In this document: positions 46,077 through 58,479 of the stretch, one piece after another
Numbering within the stretch: the first letter of the stretch is position 1
How the letters are laid out: each line of letters opens with the position of its first letter
Origin: Dimorphilus gyrociliatus
Taxonomy: Eukaryota > Annelida > Polychaeta > Dinophilidae
Length of the DNA stretch: 64,000 bases
Reading direction: 5' to 3'
Assembly: GCA_904063045.1 (NCBI GenBank)
Contig: CAJFCJ010000019.1
Span: 2,247,700-2,311,699 of the forward strand
The notes under the pieces: model-generated
What the model was told of the DNA's origin: nothing
What the model saw: only the letters and a program-made list of their open reading frames with translations
The model's database searches: none
Program-made: the position numbers and the translations under genes

Positions 46077-46826
46077 CTATGTTGTATGTGAATGGCCATT
46101 ATGTTTAGTGATATTAAGATAGTCAAAAGTGACTTTCCCGCCAATATCGGTTGGTGATGCCGCATATACACCTAACTGGAAATTTTAAAAGTAAACTAAA
46201 ACAATTCTTTCATATAAGTTAAAGCTTGCCTTTGCTTCAAGTGAGCCACTTTTAATATGAGCTATTCTGAAAAATGCCCATTCTGATCCGTTGTGATATT
46301 CAACAACATAGCTATTCTTTTGTCTGAAAACTCTAATTTTTAATTCCCCTGAGGTCCATGGTTGTGTTGACCAATCGCTAAATTCATTGGTGACAACACA
46401 GCTTACCCTATGCTGCCCATCAACATATTCTAGCCCTGTTTTTAACCAATGTTCATGATCAAAACGAATATATATTCCTCCTTGATCGAATTGGTTGACA
46501 GCATCAACTTTAAATTTGGTCTCAACAATCAACATATCGTCTTTGCTAGTAAAGCATAACCCTGCAGCGTTATCTTTAACTAACTCAGTTCCTGGGCCTG
46601 AAGGTATTTTAAACAGTAAATCAATGTGTAAAGAGGAAAAAAAGTAAAAACCATTAGGTGTATAAAAAGTTCTCCTCCAGAGATCTGGACCTGCATCCGG
46701 CCAGATACACAATGTATTTGATAATTCAAATTTCTTAGATGGGTTTAACCATTCGAGTTTATTTGAATCCCAACCCAGAGACCCCGACGAAAAAACTATA
46801 TTGTCAGCCATCTTGCGCATGTGCAT
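46077..46826 (-). CDS. DUF1349 protein (Ree1/concanavalin-like fold)
   Basis: Two exons on the minus strand: main exon from the first of three close ATGs (46826; others at 46820 and 46810) to about 46201, and a last exon about 46172-46077 ending NITKHNGHSHTT. Signature of DUF1349: DMLIVETKFKVDAVNQFDQGGIYIRFDHEHWLKTGLEYVDG followed by LSCVVTNEFSDWST-type sequence (here VSCVVTNEFSDWST) and WAFFRIAHIK. Fungal relatives regulate enolase (Ree1), bacterial ones are linked to sugars. Function in animals is unknown. About 225 residues, no signal peptide. Confidence 0.8.
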
Positions 46827-47072
46827 GAGCTGCCGGCCTAGAAAGATCAATGTTCAGCAGAAAAAATTTAAAGGTATCATTTTGAATGATAGATAACTTA
46901 ACACGGATTTTAAAAATGATAAAGTACTGAACTGAAAAAAAGAAATAATTTTCTCATGAATATTTTAAATATATTTCAGTTTATGAATTAATAGTCTACA
47001 AGCTAATAAAGTTTATAAAAAAGATAGTTTATCAAGTATTAATACTTTTGAATGCTAAAAACATAGAATTTG

Positions 47073-50000
47073 TCAATTAATATCTTCAATAGCCAATATT
47101 TTTTCAGTACAATCAGGATCATCTTCAAAAATTATTTTTGTACTTGATTTTTTACTATTAGGAATATGTTCTACAAATTCCTTGCTGTCCTCTTTTTTCA
47201 GTATTATAAAGTAAGAATTTGTATAGTTAATACAGCTTTTAAATTTCTTTGAGCACATGTCTAACATTGCAAACCATGATGGTAATTGTAAAAAATTGCC
47301 TTCCGGTCCAAATAAGTAACATACACTTTGCATAAAAAAAGTGGAAAATAGCCAAGAAATTACCATTACAGTCATGAGAAATTCTCCCATTTGGTTGTAT
47401 GCTAAAATTTTACTTGGCATCATCCATAAGCCAGTTGTAAAAGTTGTAACACCAGCCATAAATACAGCTGTACCTACTCTTTTAAATGAGTCGTGAACCC
47501 TATCAACTCTATTTGTATTATTAGAGAGTCGATACGCTACCCCGTAGTGCAAGGAAAAGTCTATTGACAAGCCCACAGCTACAGCTACTGTTGTTGACTC
47601 TAATACATTTAGTTTCCACCCGAATAGGACTGTAGTTACGAGGAATGATACTGACATAAAATCGTTTTTTCCAATAGAATAACAAACCTAATATTGCCAT
47701 AGTTGCAAAAATGGATAAACCTACCGTAAACATTGCATAGAGTGTAATAAGGACATTCAGCGAAGTTAATAACATAACTCCTGTTGAGATCGCTAGTGAT
47801 ACAGCAACAGCTAGAAAGGTTCCCGACTGTAGGGATTTTTGAATATCATAGAAATCTAGGCGAGCGGTTACAAAACAGGATTCTCCTAAGAATTTCAAAT
47901 GTTTAATACAAAGGGTTTTTACTGAATCTTGAATAGGTTTAATAATCTTTTTCATATCTCTATAGTTTAGAGAAAACGTCTGATTGGCTTGAAATCTAAA
48001 TTCAATTGCCCTAATCTTTGATAAATCATCAAAATAGGGAAACCCAAATATTTCGTTGATTTTGTTCTTATCATACAATTCCTTTTTAAATCAATAAGGA
48101 TTAGGCAAAACTTCTAATTCTAAGTAGAAAATATTTTGCCTGATTCTTACTTTCATAGCTTTAGCATAACAATAGTTAATATCCAATTCTTTAAAATATT
48201 CGTATCTATGACAACAATCAGTTCTATTTAAATTGCTGCAATTCAAATAATGACTGCAATTACAGTCCAAGTTGAGAATTTCTTCGACTTTATTAATAAA
48301 GCATTTTTTATATTTTAAATCTTTCGTTGCAAATTCAACTGCTTTTAGTTCTTTGCAAAATTCATTTAAAGACTGTCTTACTGTTTTATCATTAAAATTA
48401 AAAGAGGCGTCTAATTTTAAGAATCCTCTATCTTTAGGATTAAAATGATCGCCATTATCTGTTGGAACAATTCCCAATATCACGTGAATTGAGAAGCCCT
48501 TCTTAGATCCTTCGAATAGTTCTCGGACATAGTTAAATTTGAATTGAATGTCTTTTTCATATGCCTCCATTGGAAAGGATTTTCGAAAGAGCTGTACATA
48601 AGCTGTCTCGGGTAAATCTAATTTTGGATAGACAAATACAACAAATATACCCAAATAACCAAGAATTTGAAAGACTATTACAAAGATTTTTGGATATTTA
48701 GAAATAAAGTTAAATAATGTATTGTCAAAGAAATTGTTGAAAAGTTTTTTGCACTTTAGAGCTTGAATTTTAGCTGACGAGAGTGATAGATTAGGATTAG
48801 GGCTTATCCAACTAGAAATGCTAAAACGATATTTCGGTTGACTTCTTACTTCTTTAATCGAATTGTGATTGGTTGAGCATCTACCATTTTCACCTAATTT
48901 ATGACAATTTGTAATATAATTCAGTAGATTTAAAATGGAGAATTTTTAATAATTACCTGGAAAGTGTTGACAGCACTCTTTCTTTGTATTAGCACTATCG
49001 TCTTTTGCGTTAGACTCATTCAATGAGTAATTTTCGCGAAGACTCGTCAGGGGACTATTATTAACTGAACTATTTGAATCGCAACACCTACAGAAACAAC
49101 TATTTCCATACTTTTTGGATAGAACCATAATTGGCGGTATAAAGGTGATCATTAATACAAAATTTGAGAGAACTACTATCCCCGAAAAAATTCCGAAACA
49201 TCTTATAGCCAATATCTCTGATATGTAATTAGTGAAAAAAGCAGCCGCCGTTGTAAAGCTTGTTACTAATATAGCTACTGTAGCATGAACGACGGTATTT
49301 TCTATTATTTTGGCGTGATATTTCCATATAGGTAATTTAGATATATTCCTATTTCTTAATAACATTTCCTCTTGCCGCCAAGTATCGCAGAATACGAATA
49401 CGTCATCGGCGCCAATCGCAACCAAAGTTGATAAGGAGAGAAGATTCATAAATGGAAAGAATTTAAAACCAAGTATATCGTGATAGATATAATATCCAAT
49501 TACAAAACTAAAAATAATATCAAGAAAGGTAGCTACCATCATTATCGATGATTTAAGATATACTGCTATTAGAATCAATACTAGAAAAAATCCAACTCCA
49601 GTCCACAGTACATCTCTAACTACAATTTCTTGAAAGAATGCATGTTTTATTCCTAAATTCAAACCAACAAGCCTTATCTTTCGGAACCCGATAAAATCTA
49701 AGAGATCGATTGGTACCTCTAAATTATCTTTATAATAGTTTCTCATATCGGTAAAGTTAGGTTTATACGAATAGCCAATATATTGAATATATTGTAATTT
49801 GTCCGAGTTATTTTTTAAATAATCTGAATCAACGAGATAATGATATATTTGAAAAAGAGCAAGAGCAGTTTTTCCCTCTTGACAAACGACAGGAACATTT
49901 ATACAAGTCGTTCTATTCGATATATTCGAACAATCACCAACTAATTGCCCGCTACTGTAATAATCAGCACAATATTTAAATAATTCTTTTACTTCACTAA

Positions 50001-50719
50001 CATCTTCTTGAGTTAATTGCAGGCATTCTTTTTTTTTAATAGCAGCCATATAGGCTGCAATTGAATGTCCCCGACATTTACAGGGATAGGAAAGTCTAGT
50101 TGTTACATTATAGCATAACGGTGTAACATAGTATTTTGTATTTCTATAATACTCATCTTCAAATAGGCATATATCCTTTATATGATCAGATGTAAACATA
50201 TCAATATTATGTCGATTAAACACAGCTTCGGGTGCAAATATAAATTTAGGATATTTCTTATAAGGATTATCTAAAAAGTTACTTAGTTTGTTATTACTTT
50301 TAAAGATTAATGTTAAATGAACAACAATAAGAGATATTACAATAAAATTTCTGCAAATTAAGAAGACAAGTTGAATCTTCGCTTGTTGAAATATTTGTTG
50401 CTAAGTTGAAAGACGGTGGAATCGATTCCATACTAAAATCATTATCATCATGGAATTTCTCATTCGTTAAAGGCTTCCTATAAAGTACTTTTTGAGACTT
50501 TGTTTTATTTATTAAATGATCGGCGGCTATCATTTGAGATTTTATCTTTGTTCCTCTTGTCTCAAATCCAATTGTTGGATCATCAAAGTTGGGAAAATCG
50601 TAACGTAAACAAACCCGAATAGAACAACCTAATATAATCATAACAATAATAATTACATTAATGAATGGATACCTTGCAATAAAGTTTGCGTATCCACCAA
50701 TTATCTTACTTCTAACCAT
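47073..50719 (-). CDS. DISP1: Dispatched, RND-family Hedgehog release transporter
   Basis: Five or so exons on the minus strand, start at 50719. N-terminal TM helix (FINVIIIVMIILGCSIRVCLRY) then the Dispatched signature FPNFDDPTIGFETRGTKI. A luminal domain with Cys pairs and N-glycosylation sites follows, then a sterol-sensing domain (about 49250-49600) with GADDVFVFCDTW, where Asp-Asp are the RND ion-coupling residues in TM4. The second half mirrors it: LNVLESTTVAVAVGLSIDFSLHYGVAYRLS with MPSKILAYNQMGEFL and FGPEGNF. Introns include a 58-bp one at 47630-47687 (between AIL and LFGWKLN) and one at about 48083-48150. Dispatched exports lipid-modified Hedgehog. Length about 1,100 residues; the cytosolic ends are shorter than in vertebrates. 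DISP1/2/3 paralogy not resolved. Confidence 0.88.
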
Positions 50720-51366
50720 ATTTAGTGTTAATTATCTTAACTTTTTAGTGGCATATTTATAATTTGAATATTCTCTGACAAAATTGTATTCTTTAAAAAA
50801 AAGGTGACTTTTTGAGAAATTGATTAATAAGGGAATAATTCCAATACATAATTATATTTAAATATTTCTCTATTGAAATGATTTTTAAACTTTCAAAAGT
50901 AATTGAAAGAATCTGCCAACTGATGGATCACTTGTACAGTTGAAAATTTTACATCTTGCTATGACGATTCGTTACGTAATTAGCTAATATTTTCACAATT
51001 TTGACGATTATCCATTCGATAATCACTTATCTGTATATATATGGACTCAAATGAAAGTTTATTAGTGAATAGTTGAAGTGTTTTTTACGCATTATCGACA
51101 TTAAATTCGATTACGATACATTATTCGATACGATTTCAAGATGGTGGTCTAACGAGTGAAAACACAACAAATCCCTCTACATTACACGCCTTGACAACAC
51201 TTTAATCAGGACAAGTATTTTCAAGTGGTGAATAAATTTATATTCTAAGAAGCGTAGTTTTTCTTCACTCAATCGCATTGAGAATGATGAAAAAAATTTG
51301 CGTCACTGACAGCGTGTCAGGGTGACTCATTTTCAACTCACCCCAACTTTCTTTAATTACCAGAGA
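50720..51366. other. intergenic between divergent Dispatched and SYS1 genes
   Basis: Presumed promoters of both genes. Nothing else recognised; sequence just upstream of SYS1 (51280-51330) contains GTCACTGACAGCGTGTCAGGGTGAC with imperfect inverted repeats. Confidence 0.45.
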
Positions 51367-52165
51367 ATGGCCGGTTCGTTTAGATCGACAGTCTGGGACC
51401 CTACACTCATAATATCACAGATTACATGCATGCAAGCGATCTACTATTTTGGACTGTGCTTTTGGGTTTTTTTAGTTGATTTCATTCTTGGAACAAATCG
51501 TTCGCTCGCTCACTTGTTTAGCTATGAGGTAATTATTTAGTATATAATTATCATTTATTTATATCAGGTTTACTTGTTAATAAAAATTTGGTTTAACAAT
51601 CTGAAAGGAATCGACTTTACTGCGTAAATAATAATAAGAATAGAGGAAGATGATATTGCGACATCGTAAAATCCATGTTCCTTATACAAATATATAATTT
51701 TTGGCCCATATTTCATTTATAAAAGCATGAAATTATAAATATTGTTCTATGTTCTCGAAGGGTATTTTTTTTAAATAACCTTCTTAAAATAACAGTACTC
51801 TAGCAATTTTATTCTATGTTTTTAGTAAATTTTTTCAGAATCTAATATAATATTATCAACAGGAACTTTCATTCAGGGGTATTTCTGGTAGACTTATTAT
51901 GGCTGCCTTCTTAGTGAATGCTTTAACAGGAGCTCTTGGTCTATGGTTTATTGTGAAAAGAACTAAACAATGTTGGGATTTTACAACCACAGTTCATATT
52001 ATTCACTTAATCATATGTTGGTTCTACAACTCATACTTCCCAAACACGATTAGTTGGTGGTTTGTGACTGTGATTAATGTTATTATAATGACTGTTACAG
52101 GAGAGTTTATGTGCATGCGTTCCGAACTTAAAGCCATTCCCATAGGCAGAGTTGTAGACTTATAG
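51367..52165 (+). CDS. SYS1: Golgi trafficking protein SYS1
   Basis: Two exons (51367 to about 51530 and about 51862-52165) around a 330-bp intron. Opening MAGSFRSTVWDPTLIISQI matches the vertebrate N-terminus; later AAFLVNALTGALGLWFIVKRTKQCWDFTTTVHIIHL and EFMCMRSELKAIPIG also match. Four TM helices and about 155 residues, as in the family. SYS1 recruits the Arl-family GTPase ARFRP1 (Arl3 in yeast) to the Golgi for tethering. Highly reliable call; exact exon ends were not checked base by base. Confidence 0.92.
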
Positions 52166-52190
52166 TCAACACGAATAGTTTTTTTTCTTT

Positions 52191-52310
52191 ATGGTGCTAC
52201 TACCTTTTTGTTTTTTTGCATTTATTTATTATGTGCATAAATATTTCGGTTTTAAGTCAGAAAAGCGTCTAAAAAAGAGACAAGAAGAAATCATAAGACA
52301 AATTAATTAA
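52191..52310 (+). CDS. possible small membrane peptide in the SYS1 3' region
   Basis: 39-codon ORF starting 25 nt after the SYS1 stop. It has a hydrophobic N-terminus (VLLPFCFFAFIYYV), then a basic, helix-prone tail (HKYFGFKSEKRLKKRQEEI) and stop TAA at 52308-52310. This TM-plus-basic-tail layout is typical of small integral membrane proteins and is unusually regular for random AT-rich sequence. It could be a second cistron of the SYS1 transcript. No family recognised. Confidence 0.35.
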   Translation: MVLLPFCFFAFIYYVHKYFGFKSEKRLKKRQEEIIRQIN

Positions 52311-52961
52311 ACCGAAAAATTCAATACAGATATATTGTAATACCCATTCGTCTATCAGTTTATTTTACTATTATTATTGTTATTACTTATAACTCACTGG
52401 TACATTTAGTTTTTATAAAGCTAACTCAGTTTTAATTGATAAAAGAAGGTTTTTTTTTTAAATTTTAAATGACAATACTAAAAATATTGATTTATTTCGT
52501 TATCTATGTAAATGTCAAGAAATATTCTAATTGTGAAAGGAATATTCACGCTCCTAGGCAGAAATTTATATCAGGGTTATGTGGTTTCACAGTATTACCC
52601 AAGTTTTTTGCACATTGAAATGCAATCCTACTACCCCCTGGCGGTAATTAGATGGACACTGCAACTCGTGTACTATAGTCAGAATCTATCTAGAAAATGA
52701 ATGTCGACGACATCAAAAGTAAGGTTTGTTATCTAATCGTATTTTTTCAAGAAATATAACGTATTAAGTTAATAGTTTTGGCATTTCCGGAAGAATAAGT
52801 TATATATGTTTAATTTAAGTTGAAAAATTTATGAATTTTTACGGGCAATAACTGTATCAGTAAACAACAAAATATCGCTCCATTTTTTTTTGATGATGAA
52901 AGAAAATTTATACAACAGGTTTAAAATGAGGATTTCTGCAGAAAATAATAGATAGTAGAAC
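52311..52961. other. intergenic, possible 5' UTR exon
   Basis: A donor-like sequence (CAAAA|GTAAGG) at about 52719 after a short ATG frame (52696, MNVDDIK) may be a noncoding first exon of the next gene; joining it in frame to the next CAG acceptor meets a stop quickly. The frame 52512-52700 looks random. Confidence 0.4.
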
Positions 52962-54422
52962 ATGTCGCACCAGGGCTTAAATAATTCCCACTATATTCAA
53001 AGCCTACAAGCAAGGGGAACATCAAATGAAACGTACGAAACTCCATATCTTTATACAAAATATGAAGGCGAGCAACCTAACGAACAAAAGCAGTGGTTTC
53101 TGAATACTATGGCAGCATGCCCTACTCAACCGAGTATTTCGTCTTTGTTGCAAACCACTACGAGAGATAATTATCTACATCCAGCTGCCGCCAATCCGGG
53201 TTGTCAAGGTAAAATTGACGACTCAAAAGGCCGTAAGAGAAAACTTTCGGGACAACCATTAGATTTGACTGTTAGTAACCGATCTGACGTAATTGACTTA
53301 TCAAGTAAACGTCAAGCGACTGGGACAGAATATAATTATCACTTTGGTGTAAGAGCAACTGAGCCTCCTATACCAAAACAAATGACGAAACCCGCTGTTT
53401 GTGTACCCGATAACAGAATATCGAATGCCCCTTCAGACAAAGGAATGGAAAGCCTCTTTCATTTAGTCATTGATAACAGATTGTTAAGAGACCAGCCAAT
53501 TGTGGGTAATCGATTACATGAGCTCTTTCAAGGCCCTGCTGACTTTCGTGAGGATCCACCCTTAACAAGGCAATTAAAAGTGGTAAACTCAAAAATGTAC
53601 TCTAGTAGGGAACATAAAAGTTTACTTGAGTGTGTCCATTTTCCATTACAAAACCCATATTTGCGTAGAGTTTTTGCAATTCGTTTCAAGAATAAGTGGT
53701 ATTGTTGGTTAAGTTTAATAGCCGCTACACTCCATGTTGATTATGAAAATTTAGAGAAATCTCTTACTCGTGTGGGTCAAAGTGAATTAGTTAAACCACA
53801 TCCAATTGTTAATAAAATGCTTCAATGTTATCTTGAATCTGAACACAAACCCACCTATGTGCCTTCTCGCCTGGTTAATGGTAATCTGATAGCACTAGAG
53901 AGCATCACTTCTGAAGTATTCACACAATTTTTGCAGAACTGTATCGAAAAAGCTAGATATCAGAGAAATTCAGCTTTACAATCATACAAGGCTCAGGCAT
54001 CGGCTCCCAAAGTGTCTACAGCTCTTACGCGACCTATTCTACCCAAGAACAATGCTAGTTGTACAACCACGAGTGCACCGTCTCCCCCACCTGCAACTTC
54101 AAAGTTACAACAAACTAAAGAAGCCGATGAAGGGCCAAAGCCACAAACCCTTACTTTTCGCGACCGAACTTTTTATTATGTAAAGCGCGGTGCTTCAAAA
54201 TTTATTTCAAAACAGCACCTATATGATAAGCTTTTCAAAGACAGTGATAGTGGACGTAATTATAATAAGTTCTCCAAGGCAGTTAAGTCGGCTGGTTTTG
54301 TACTGAGAAATTCAAGCAAGCAAGAAGAAGAATTGCTAAAGGAGCCTGAGGATCACCTACAATCCCATAGACTACTTCTCTTAACTGATTTAGAAAAGAA
54401 TTTTGACAAGCTGTTGTCTTAA
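52962..54422 (+). CDS. uncharacterised protein with CtBP-type PLDL motif
   Basis: Single-exon ORF, 486 codons, ATG at 52962. Residues 1-165 are low complexity; within them a basic patch GRKRKL is followed by QPLDLTV, a match to the PxDL(S/T) motif that recruits the corepressor CtBP, and another acidic DLSSK. Then a conserved-looking globular block (about 165-330: FHLVIDNRLLRDQP...FAIRFKNKWYCWLSLIAATLHV...), a Pro/Thr/Ser linker, and a C-terminal block with FYYVKRGASKFISKQHLYDKLF. No Zn-finger or homeodomain. Nuclear transcriptional regulator is a guess from the motif and basic patch. I do not recognise the family. Confidence 0.65.
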   Translation: MSHQGLNNSHYIQSLQARGTSNETYETPYLYTKYEGEQPNEQKQWFLNTMAACPTQPSISSLLQTTTRDNYLHPAAANPGCQGKIDDSKGRKRKLSGQPLDLTVSNRSDVIDLSSKRQATGTEYNYHFGVRATEPPIPKQMTKPAVCVPDNRISNAPSDKGMESLFHLVIDNRLLRDQPIVGNRLHELFQGPADFREDPPLTRQLKVVNSKMYSSREHKSLLECVHFPLQNPYLRRVFAIRFKNKWYCWLSLIAATLHVDYENLEKSLTRVGQSELVKPHPIVNKMLQCYLESEHKPTYVPSRLVNGNLIALESITSEVFTQFLQNCIEKARYQRNSALQSYKAQASAPKVSTALTRPILPKNNASCTTTSAPSPPPATSKLQQTKEADEGPKPQTLTFRDRTFYYVKRGASKFISKQHLYDKLFKDSDSGRNYNKFSKAVKSAGFVLRNSSKQEEELLKEPEDHLQSHRLLLLTDLEKNFDKLLS

Positions 54423-54762
54423 TGTGGACTAATAACTCTTAATTCATCCTAATTCAAGTGTATTTGTGATCTTTTCGTGCTTTATTTGCAATTAATCTTT
54501 AAAGGTGCTTTATATTTTGTAAGGAATTAAAATGATAATAACTAATGAATCATGTTATATAATTCTCTTTATGCTGTTTTGCTTTTACTGAATATCATGT
54601 TGTTCGTTCTGGTTGTACAGTGCAACGGTGAATACTAATTTTAAAAATGCCCTTCAATTGTATTTTAAAAATACACGCTGTAAAAATAAGGCATTGAATT
54701 ATTCGGTGAAAATTGCTTTTTTAATATGTATAGTGGCTACTATAAGTTTCCATTCAAATCCT
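54423..54762. other. spacer between convergent genes
   Basis: 3' flanks of the PLDL protein (+) and the aminopeptidase (-). Nothing recognisable. Confidence 0.5.
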
Positions 54763-57690
54763 TTATAATTCTGATTCTAAATATTTCTTCAAAGCATCAT
54801 TATCTCTTGCCAATTGTGCCTTATTTAGTAGAATGTTTTCAATGCTTTGGTCAACGCTTCTTTTGATTGACGGAGCACCGTTGACCTCAAAGAATTTCTA
54901 AAGAAAAAATAAAGTATAAAACATTTTTTCGATATAAAGAAGGTCTGAATATTACCTTAACATCAGCAACTTTGTCCTCGTCAGCGAAGCTTTCAGGTAC
55001 TCTAGCCAAATGATTCAACAAAAATCCACCTTCGTACATTTCGTATAGTTTCTTCCAATTGTTTTTGATGAAATTCCAAGCTCCTTCTCTACCAACCACA
55101 GAGCCCCCAGTTCCTCTAATTACAAATACGGTATCTTGCGAGCGTACATCTTTGGAAATAGAAAAGTTCAAAACTCGGTCAATCAATTCCGGACTACTAA
55201 CAGCGCCAAGAGAGCGCATTATTCGTTCTTTCTCTTCGTGCATATCAGCATCGTTGAAGAGTTTCATCATAGCATCCATCACTTCAGAAGTGCCATCAGT
55301 TAACACAGTGGTGTAAACAGCTTTTCTTAAATCAGCTGCCATCTTAGTATCGGATGAACAATGTAGCTTGAATCTCCTCTTTGCCTCAGCGATAACCTTA
55401 GGCTCGCCTGCTCTGCCTAACTTTCCAATCACCAGGCTTCTTAACATTGATGTCAAATGACCTTCTCCTTCTACTGAATCCCAACCAAGGCTATCGCAAA
55501 TTGGATTGTAGAGCTTTCTGGTAAATGCTTTCATCAGATCATGATAATCAGTATATTGTAACAGAAGGGAAACAGAAGATAAATTGGTTGAAAGATCGTT
55601 CCACACCGTATAGTTAGTTTCATTCTGGTAGGCGGATGCAATTTTTAAAGCGTCAACAGTAGAAATTGCACCTGCTCTCGCTAATGCAAAAGCATCATTT
55701 TGTAAACCAAGACGGTCTCTGGCAGAAAGAGTCATGCTTTTAATACTTGGCAGTAAAGCGTTTAACATAGATTCAGAATACTGGACTCTATAAAATCCAA
55801 CGTGACCCATGTTTAATTTGATCCAGTCGTCTGGTGAAACATTATCGAGTGTAATTACAGTTTCCTTCTCCTCTAACACAAATTGATGAATTGGCTTGGA
55901 CGACGAACTAGAGCCGATATTTATGGGTACTAGCCATTTGCTATCGTCAGTTGACCCATCAGCAGTAAATTTACTTTGTTTTAAATGTAGTATACGCTTG
56001 CTACCTTCACGTTTTTCATCAACCGAAATAATAGGGAATCCCATTTGTTTAGTATAGGTGCTCATAATTTGATCGACAGGCTTGCCACTTGCGTCTCCAA
56101 GAGCCTTCCACAAATCAGCCGTCACAGTGTTTTCATACTTGTGCTTAGTTAGATAATTATATAAGCCAGTACGGAAATGTTCATCTCCGATGTAATCATT
56201 GAGCATCCTTATAACAGAAGCGCCTTTGCAATAGGAGATTGCATCGAAGATTTCATCAACTTCAGCTGGATGTCCAACTTCAACTTGAATAGGATGACTA
56301 CTTTTCAATGCATCCAAATCGAGAGCTTTGGAAAAATCATTGCTTGCAAATTGAGTCCAAATATCGAAGTCAGGGAAGCAATGGTCGACACACAAGTACT
56401 CAATCCAGGAGGCAAATCCTTCATTCAACCATAAGTCGGTCCACCATTCCATTGTAACAAGATTTCCGAACCATTGGTGAGCCAATTCGTGGCCAACAAC
56501 TAGTGCAACCCATTGTTTTGATGCCGATGAAGAATTGACTGGATCAATTAGCAGAGCAGTTTCTCTGTAAGTGACAAGACCCCAGTTCTCCATAGCTCCT
56601 GCCGCAAAGTCGTCAATAGCAATTAGGTCGATTTTAGGTAATGGATAAGAGATATTAAAGTATTTCTTGTAGAATGGTAAAGTTTTCACAGCAACATTAA
56701 GAGCATATTTTCCTTGTTCTGATTTACCGACTGGTGTAAATACTCTAACCAATACTCCATCTTCATCTTTTGCTTCAATTTTGTCATATTCACCCACAAT
56801 AAAAGCAAGTAAATAAGTACTCATTACAGGAGTTTTTTCGTATTGAATTGTCTTGGTCTTCTCTCCAACTTCGCAGTGTTTTTCTGGCATGTTGGACAAA
56901 GCTACCAAATCTTTCGGTACAGTCATTTGAACTTCAAAAGTAGCTTTTACAGCTGGTTCATCCCAGCAAGGAAATGCTCTCCTAGCATCAGTGGACTCAA
57001 ATTGGGTAACGGCTCCGTATCTCTCTTCACCAGAAGATGTAAAATATTTGTTGCGATAGAATCCTTTCAGTTTATCATTCAACTGACCAATAAAAGTCAT
57101 TCCAAGTTTTCCTCTTCCTTTTGGGAGTTTTGAATCGAATTCAAACTTAACAGTTTCTTCCTCATTATTCAAAGTTGTGCGAATACCGCTTTTGATACTC
57201 AATCCTATGATTAAAATTAGTTAGAAATACTTACTACAATATATTTTATAAAACAAACCATTGCATTCAAACCAAACATCCTTAATCTCAATATCGCAAC
57301 TGTTCATAGTAATTGATGACGTCTCATTTTTTACCTGTTCAATTATACAATTTTACTTCTGCTTTTATACAGGGTTTTACTTACCTCTATGGCTATTTCC
57401 TGTTTTCCGTCAAACGTAAAGTTACTCAAATGAGGTGTTAATTCGAGAACATAGTTTTCGGGAACAACATCTTTTGGGAGGCGTTCGAAAGGCTTCTTTT
57501 GGGACATGTTTCGGGTAGGTACAATGAATGACTTGCGAAAAACACAGGAATGTCGGTAAATCGACCTTGACCTTAAATGGATGTTAGAGCTGCTTAGCGC
57601 GACGTTCGAAAATGTTTTGAACACAGTAGAAGTGTCAAAGGAGTTAATTGGTTTCAATAAAACCTGAGTAACTTTTAAGAATATTTTCAT
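54763..57690 (-). CDS. NPEPPS: puromycin-sensitive M1 aminopeptidase
   Basis: Four exons on the minus strand: 57690 to about 57390, about 57335-57260, about 57206-54956, and about 54897-54763. M1 motifs: GAMENWG (exopeptidase motif), HELAHQWFGN with E of WLNEGFASW (zinc site HExxHx18E), and the N-terminal FERLPKDVVPENYVLELTPHL typical of PSA. The C-terminal ERAP1-like helical domain is complete. Two starts are possible: ATG 57690, which adds about 61 residues rich in Arg/Ser and lacking acidic residues at the start, or ATG 57507 (MSQKKPFERLP), matching the internal start of the vertebrate enzyme. Cytosolic enzyme that trims peptides. Confidence 0.93.
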
Positions 57691-58479
57691 ACCAAGATGT
57701 TAAGCAAAATAAAAAATATGCTTTTTTAGCAAGAAGAGCATCAATAAACAACCATGTGCGAGTCACCTCGCCGTTTTCAAGAGACAATACAAATTTGATT
57801 CGTAAACTGGTCAAAATTTAATACAGTATTATATGTTTACATAGAAAATTTTTTACAAGTTTATTGTAAAATAAATATTTGCTTTACATGCTTATTTACG
57901 AAACTGGAATATCAACAAGATATTCGATCACATGATGAAGTGTCTTCTAAAAGATTTCCTTCGTATATCAGAGATTTCTGCTCTTGTGGGGCTGCGCAGG
58001 GTTGCACAGGATTGAAGTATGAATTCTACTTTAAAATGTTCGTATATTGTACATACATGTTAATCAAATCTAAGTTAAATGTGTAAATATATTTTTAAAG
58101 GAAATTTCTAAAAGCATTATCTTAAAAAACACAAATTCGTAGTTGTTTCAAATAAACTTATTGGCTGTTCACAAGCAACCCAATTCATATCTGGAACATG
58201 ACAGGTAACCCATGATAACAAAACTAAATCTTATACTTAATAAATTTTAAACACTCTTGATTACCTTGACTATTTTAAGTGACAATAGCTTAAAACTTGA
58301 AGAGCAGTTAAAACTGAAGAATCTTGTTATTTGGTTGTTCTGAAACATTATCACTGAAATCTGATTTATTTTGATAAAATTACGAAACATTCGTAAGCGT
58401 AATCTGTGATTGCTTAGGATTAATTATCATGTGAGGGGAGGTTTCTATTCACTTGAAGGCTAATAATATAGTGATAGAA
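57691..58479. other. intergenic between divergent aminopeptidase and MFSD11 genes
   Basis: Nothing recognised beyond AT-rich sequence. Presumed promoters of both genes. Confidence 0.45.

Noticed and set aside
47521-47690. Apparent frameshift or broken Dispatched gene
   Set aside because: A 58-bp GT-AG intron (47630-47687) restores the frame and the exact helix length; a 37-bp intron or a missing A in the A run would give poorer protein sequence.
51534-51861. Possible box C/D snoRNA in the SYS1 intron
   Set aside because: Only loose matches to box C and D, in the wrong order, without a terminal stem.
52512-52700. 62-codon + strand ORF upstream of the PLDL protein
   Set aside because: No coding character; at most part of a 5' UTR.
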